9,194 nucleotides of DNA, taken from Limnohabitans sp. Its GTDB lineage: Bacteria > Pseudomonadota > Gammaproteobacteria > Burkholderiales > Burkholderiaceae_C. A program made the translations under genes and the position numbers. Within the stretch, counting starts at the first letter, position 1, and each line of letters starts with the position of its first letter. Shown piece after piece: positions 7,095 through 9,194 of this stretch. The DNA lies in NCBI GenBank assembly GCA_021731425.1, contig JAKFXJ010000002.1:1-9194 (forward strand), read 5' to 3'. The notes beneath the pieces were generated by a model, which saw nothing but the letters and a program-made list of their open reading frames with translations, was not told where the DNA came from and ran no database searches.

Positions 7095-7139
7095 GGGTCA
7101 TGCGTTGCGGCACCGGGCATGCCTGAAAATAGGGGTTTT

Positions 7140-7145
7140 AGGAGG
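7140..7145 (+). promoter_or_regulatory. Consensus Shine-Dalgarno AGGAGG
   Basis: AGGAGG lies 5 nt before the ATG at 7151. It is the strongest ribosome binding site in the window and is good evidence that the small downstream frame is a real, well-translated gene. Confidence 0.85.
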
Positions 7146-7150
7146 GCTCG

Positions 7151-7384
7151 ATGCGCTGGATAGACCGTATTCCGATGTTGTGGCTGGTGGGCATTGCCGT
7201 TTACTTGGCGGGGGCGCCATTTGTGCCCGAACCGCATCTGGTCGAGAAGTGGCGCATGCTCCTGCAAGGCAGCTTGAGCAAACCCATCGACATCTTTGAT
7301 TTCTTGTTGCATACCGTGCCCATGGTGGTGCTGGCCATTCGCCTGTGGCGTGACGCGCAGCGCCGCCGCCAGGGCAAGGACTGA
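7151..7384 (+). CDS. Small two-TM membrane protein of unknown function
   Basis: A 77-residue protein preceded by a consensus Shine-Dalgarno. A first hydrophobic segment runs from about residue 8 to 25. A polar middle section follows (PEPHLVEKWRMLLQGSLSKP), then PIDIFDFLLH leading into a second hydrophobic segment (about 48-66), and a strongly basic tail (RLWRDAQRRRQGK) that should stay in the cytoplasm, giving a probable Nin/Cin hairpin. I recall similar short proteins in Burkholderiales, sometimes labelled as RND transporters, but it is far too small to be one and I assign no function. It has no cysteines. It is the first gene of a tight plus-strand cluster, 10 nt before the CWC-type gene and upstream of an MFS exporter. 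No clear promoter was found in the gap after the glcB terminator. Confidence 0.85.
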   Translation: MRWIDRIPMLWLVGIAVYLAGAPFVPEPHLVEKWRMLLQGSLSKPIDIFDFLLHTVPMVVLAIRLWRDAQRRRQGKD

Positions 7385-7394
7385 GCCCGACCCC

Positions 7395-7640
7395 ATGACG
7401 CAGCAGGCTCTTGACCCTTGTCGCTGCCCCTTGTGCGGGCAGCCCAACGCCTGTGCCATGGCCACGCCACAAGCCTGTGATGCCGCGTCTGGGCCGTGCT
7501 GGTGCACGCGGGTTCAGTTCAGCGTCGATTTGCTGAAACAAGTGCCCGAAGCGGCACGCAACAAGGCCTGCATTTGCGCGGGCTGCGTGGCGGCGTCCGA
7601 ACGGCCATCACAAGGCCAAAACCAAGGCCCAGGCGCATGA
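7395..7640 (+). CDS. Cysteine-rich CWC-type small protein
   Basis: An 81-residue protein with ten cysteines: C9, C11, C14, C20, C28, C35, C37, C59, C61 and C64. The opening pattern CRCPLCGQPNAC, the central CWC at 35-37 and the late CICAGC match my memory of the proteobacterial cysteine-rich CWC family, whose function is unknown. The CxxC pairs (11/14 and 61/64) suggest a structural zinc site. There is no signal peptide, so it is probably cytosolic. The chosen ATG at 7395 lies 10 nt after the previous stop and gives the family-like N-terminus; an upstream in-frame start at 7296 would overlap the membrane-protein gene. The Shine-Dalgarno is poor (AAGGA 14 nt away), so translational coupling is likely. 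Its stop overlaps the MFS start as ATGA. Confidence 0.85.
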   Translation: MTQQALDPCRCPLCGQPNACAMATPQACDAASGPCWCTRVQFSVDLLKQVPEAARNKACICAGCVAASERPSQGQNQGPGA

Positions 7641-9181
7641 GCCTGGCCCAAGGCCCCCACAGCCTGCAGGCGCTGCAAGCGCGTTATGGCGAGCGGCACC
7701 GCTGGTTGCTGCTGCTCTCGGTCATGCTGGGCTCCATGGCGGCCGTGATGTCGTCCACCATCTTGAACGTGGCGATTCCCGACATGAGCCAGCACTTCAC
7801 CTTGGGCCAAAGCCGGGTGCAGTGGGTCACCTCGGGCTTCATGGTGGCGATGACGGTGTCCATGCTCACTACGCCCTGGCTGCTGTCGCGCTACGGTTAC
7901 CGCAGGGTGTACGAGGTGTGCATGTGGCTGCTGCTAGGCGGCGGTGTGGTGGGCGGTTTGGCCAACGACTTTCCGTTGGTCATGGCCGCACGCGTGGCCG
8001 AGGGCTTGGCTGCGGGTGTGGTTCAACCCATCCCGGCCATCATCATCTTGCGGGCCTTTGCCTCGCACGAACAGGGCCGCGCCAGTGGGCTGTTTGGCAT
8101 GGGCGTGGTGCTGGCCCCGGCCATCGGTCCCAGCATTGGCGGCGTGCTGGTCGATGTGTTCGGCTGGCGTTCGATCTTTTTTATGGTGGTGCCGCTGGCC
8201 ATGGTGGCGCTGTGGCTGTCGCGCCGCTATGTGCCCACGTCGGCCCCGGGCGGCGTGCAGGCCGATGCGGCCAGCCCGGGCTTGGATTGGGTCGGGCTGG
8301 CGCTGGCCAGCGCTTCCACCTTGATGCTGCTCAATGGCTTGGTGCAGCTGCGCGGCGATGACCACACGGTGGCCGTGGGCCTGCTGGTGCTGGCGGGTGT
8401 GGTCATGGCGGTGTTTGTGGCCTGGCAGCTGCATTTGCTCAAGTCGGGCGGGCGCATGCAGCGTTTGCGACGTGCCTCTTCAAGCAGAAAAGGCCATGCC
8501 ATTCGCCAAGCCCACCAAGCCCGGCGTGGTCCGCTCATGAACCTGCAGGTGTTTGGCCATCGCCATTTCGCCATGGGGGCGTTGGTGTCTTTCACCTACG
8601 GCATTGCGCTCTTTGGCTCCACCTATTTGCTGCCGGTCTACATGCAGATGGGTCTGGGCCTGTCGCCGTCCTACATTGGCGCGGCCTTGTTGCCGGCCGG
8701 CATCTTGCTGGCCGTGACCATCGCGTCGGTGGGGCGTTTGTCGCACCGCATGCCGCCCGCCCATTGGGTGAGCTGGGGCTTGGCTTTGCTGGCGCTGTCG
8801 TTTGCGCTCATGCCGCTGGTCCACCCGGCGGCGGGCTTGGCGCTGCTGTGGATTTTGGTGATCCTTGGGCGCATTGGCCTGGGCTTCATCTTGCCTTCGC
8901 TCAACCTGGGCGCGATGCGGGGCTTGCCCAAAGACCTGATCCCGCAGGCGTCGAGCGTGATTGGTTTTGTGCGCATGCTCGGCGGCGCAGCGGGCGTGAG
9001 CATTTGTGCCATCGTGCTGGAGTGGCGTTTGGCTGTGTACGCCCTCGCCTCCAGCAAATCGGGCATTGCCGATTTGCGGGCCTTCAACGAGACCTTTGTG
9101 TTTCTGGCTACCACGACCGCGCTGGCCTTGTTGGCTGCCTGGAAAATGGGTGATTCGCAAGCGCCTTCTAAGAAAGACTGA
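7637..9181 (+). CDS. DHA2-type (EmrB/QacA-like) MFS exporter
   Basis: A 514-residue inner-membrane protein with about 14 hydrophobic segments, the DHA2 drug:proton antiporter layout. Visible motifs: TM1 TILNVAIP (41-48), motif A-like loop WLLSRYGYRR (81-90), motif B RVAEGLAAG (119-126 region, R119), and antiporter motif C GMGVVLAPAIGPSIGG (154-169). Substrate is not predictable, and no EmrA-type adaptor gene is nearby. The start at 7637 overlaps the CWC-type stop in an ATGA junction, with AAGG 9 nt upstream; it yields a normal short N-terminus. An upstream in-frame start at 7496 would run through the CWC gene. Two points are odd: the TM1 Asp of the LDxTIVN motif and the motif A Asp are both serine (S39, S84), and the central cytoplasmic loop (269-298) carries ten Lys/Arg and no acidic residues, with third-base composition unlike its flanks. 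Confidence 0.93.
   Translation: MSLAQGPHSLQALQARYGERHRWLLLLSVMLGSMAAVMSSTILNVAIPDMSQHFTLGQSRVQWVTSGFMVAMTVSMLTTPWLLSRYGYRRVYEVCMWLLLGGGVVGGLANDFPLVMAARVAEGLAAGVVQPIPAIIILRAFASHEQGRASGLFGMGVVLAPAIGPSIGGVLVDVFGWRSIFFMVVPLAMVALWLSRRYVPTSAPGGVQADAASPGLDWVGLALASASTLMLLNGLVQLRGDDHTVAVGLLVLAGVVMAVFVAWQLHLLKSGGRMQRLRRASSSRKGHAIRQAHQARRGPLMNLQVFGHRHFAMGALVSFTYGIALFGSTYLLPVYMQMGLGLSPSYIGAALLPAGILLAVTIASVGRLSHRMPPAHWVSWGLALLALSFALMPLVHPAAGLALLWILVILGRIGLGFILPSLNLGAMRGLPKDLIPQASSVIGFVRMLGGAAGVSICAIVLEWRLAVYALASSKSGIADLRAFNETFVFLATTTALALLAAWKMGDSQAPSKKD
8462..8530 (+). other. Codon-usage-aberrant segment in the MFS central loop
   Basis: Codons 276-298 end in G or C in only 10 of 23 cases and include AGA and AAA, while the flanking codons strongly favour G/C. 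Read one base later (from 8463), 16 of 23 codons end in G or C, and 13 of the last 14. A near-tandem 9-mer (CCAAGCCCA at 8506-8514, CCAAGCCCG at 8515-8523) lies inside. This is compatible with two compensating indels. Confidence 0.5.
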
Positions 9182-9184
9182 ACC

Positions 9185-9194
9185 ATGTGCCAAC
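9185..9194 (+). CDS. Possible start of the next gene (M-C-Q...), cut by the right edge
   Basis: ATG TGC CAA begins 3 nt after the MFS stop, with an AAGAAAG stretch at about 9170-9176 as a possible ribosome binding site. An N-terminal Met-Cys-Gln is how many class II glutamine amidotransferases (YafJ-like) begin, with Cys2 as the catalytic nucleophile after Met removal. Only three codons are visible, so both the gene and the family are guesses. Confidence 0.3.

Noticed and set aside
5494..7113. Minus-strand open frame (539 codons) opposite glcB
   Set aside because: It is a shadow of the malate synthase gene: His/Val/Gly-rich translation with no motifs. It also starts beyond the glcB terminator.
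7116..7123. GGCATGCC palindrome before the small membrane protein
   Set aside because: It is only 8 bp and expected by chance in GC-rich DNA; no promoter elements are aligned with it.
7296..7394. Upstream start for the CWC-type gene
   Set aside because: It would overlap the small membrane protein out of frame and add residues that do not resemble the family; the ATG at 7395 gives the expected N-terminus.
7496..7636. N-terminal extension of the MFS gene from 7496
   Set aside because: It would run through the CWC-type gene in another frame, giving an Arg-rich non-MFS sequence; the ATGA overlap at 7637 is a much better start.
1..9194. tRNA, rRNA, CRISPR array, insertion sequence, phage or attachment sites
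   Set aside because: No cloverleaf-like sequence, regularly spaced repeats, transposase or integrase frames, or flanking terminal repeats were seen. Genes cover nearly all of the window, and no gene-free stretch exceeds 210 bp.

Overview
This window is chromosomal DNA from a betaproteobacterium, most probably Burkholderiales of the family Comamonadaceae (Limnohabitans/Rhodoferax/Curvibacter-like). The basis is a GC-rich composition with strong G/C preference at third codon positions, protein sequences typical of that group, and the argS then SPOR-protein gene order that I recall from it. This is judgement from the sequence, not a database match. I see no phage, transposon, tRNA, rRNA or CRISPR sequence.

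Layout, left to right. (1) Minus-strand pair: argS (arginyl-tRNA synthetase), followed after 11 nt by the N-terminal 100 codons of a membrane-anchored SPOR-type protein that runs off the left edge. (2) A 187-bp region containing two small inverted repeats, then a plus-strand gene for a secreted PsiF-repeat protein ending in a strong hairpin. (3) Converging on it, a minus-strand LysR regulator, and upstream of that on the same strand an HMG-CoA lyase family gene. (4) A 208-bp divergent intergenic region, then plus-strand malate synthase G (glcB) with a classic stem-loop and T-tract terminator. (5) A compact plus-strand cluster: a 77-residue membrane protein, an 81-residue cysteine-rich CWC-type protein, a 14-TM DHA2-type MFS exporter whose start overlaps the preceding stop as ATGA, and 3 nt after its stop the first codons (M-C-Q) of another gene.

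How the genes may work together. The HMG-CoA lyase family enzyme, if it acts on HMG-CoA, releases acetyl-CoA. Malate synthase G condenses acetyl-CoA with glyoxylate. The two are divergently transcribed from one intergenic region and an adjacent LysR gene could regulate either, so a small acetyl-CoA/C2 module is plausible but inferred. The right-hand cluster looks like one transcription unit because of its spacing and overlap; its joint function is unknown.

The window is mostly ordinary core chromosome. The points most worth a second look are: a basic segment inside the MFS transporter whose codon usage suggests a different ancestral reading frame; the uncharacterised small-membrane-protein/CWC/MFS cluster; a perfect 12-bp AT-rich palindrome on the putative glcB -10 element; and a recent-looking internal duplication in the PsiF-repeat gene. 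I found no convincing evidence of a wholly new biological system.
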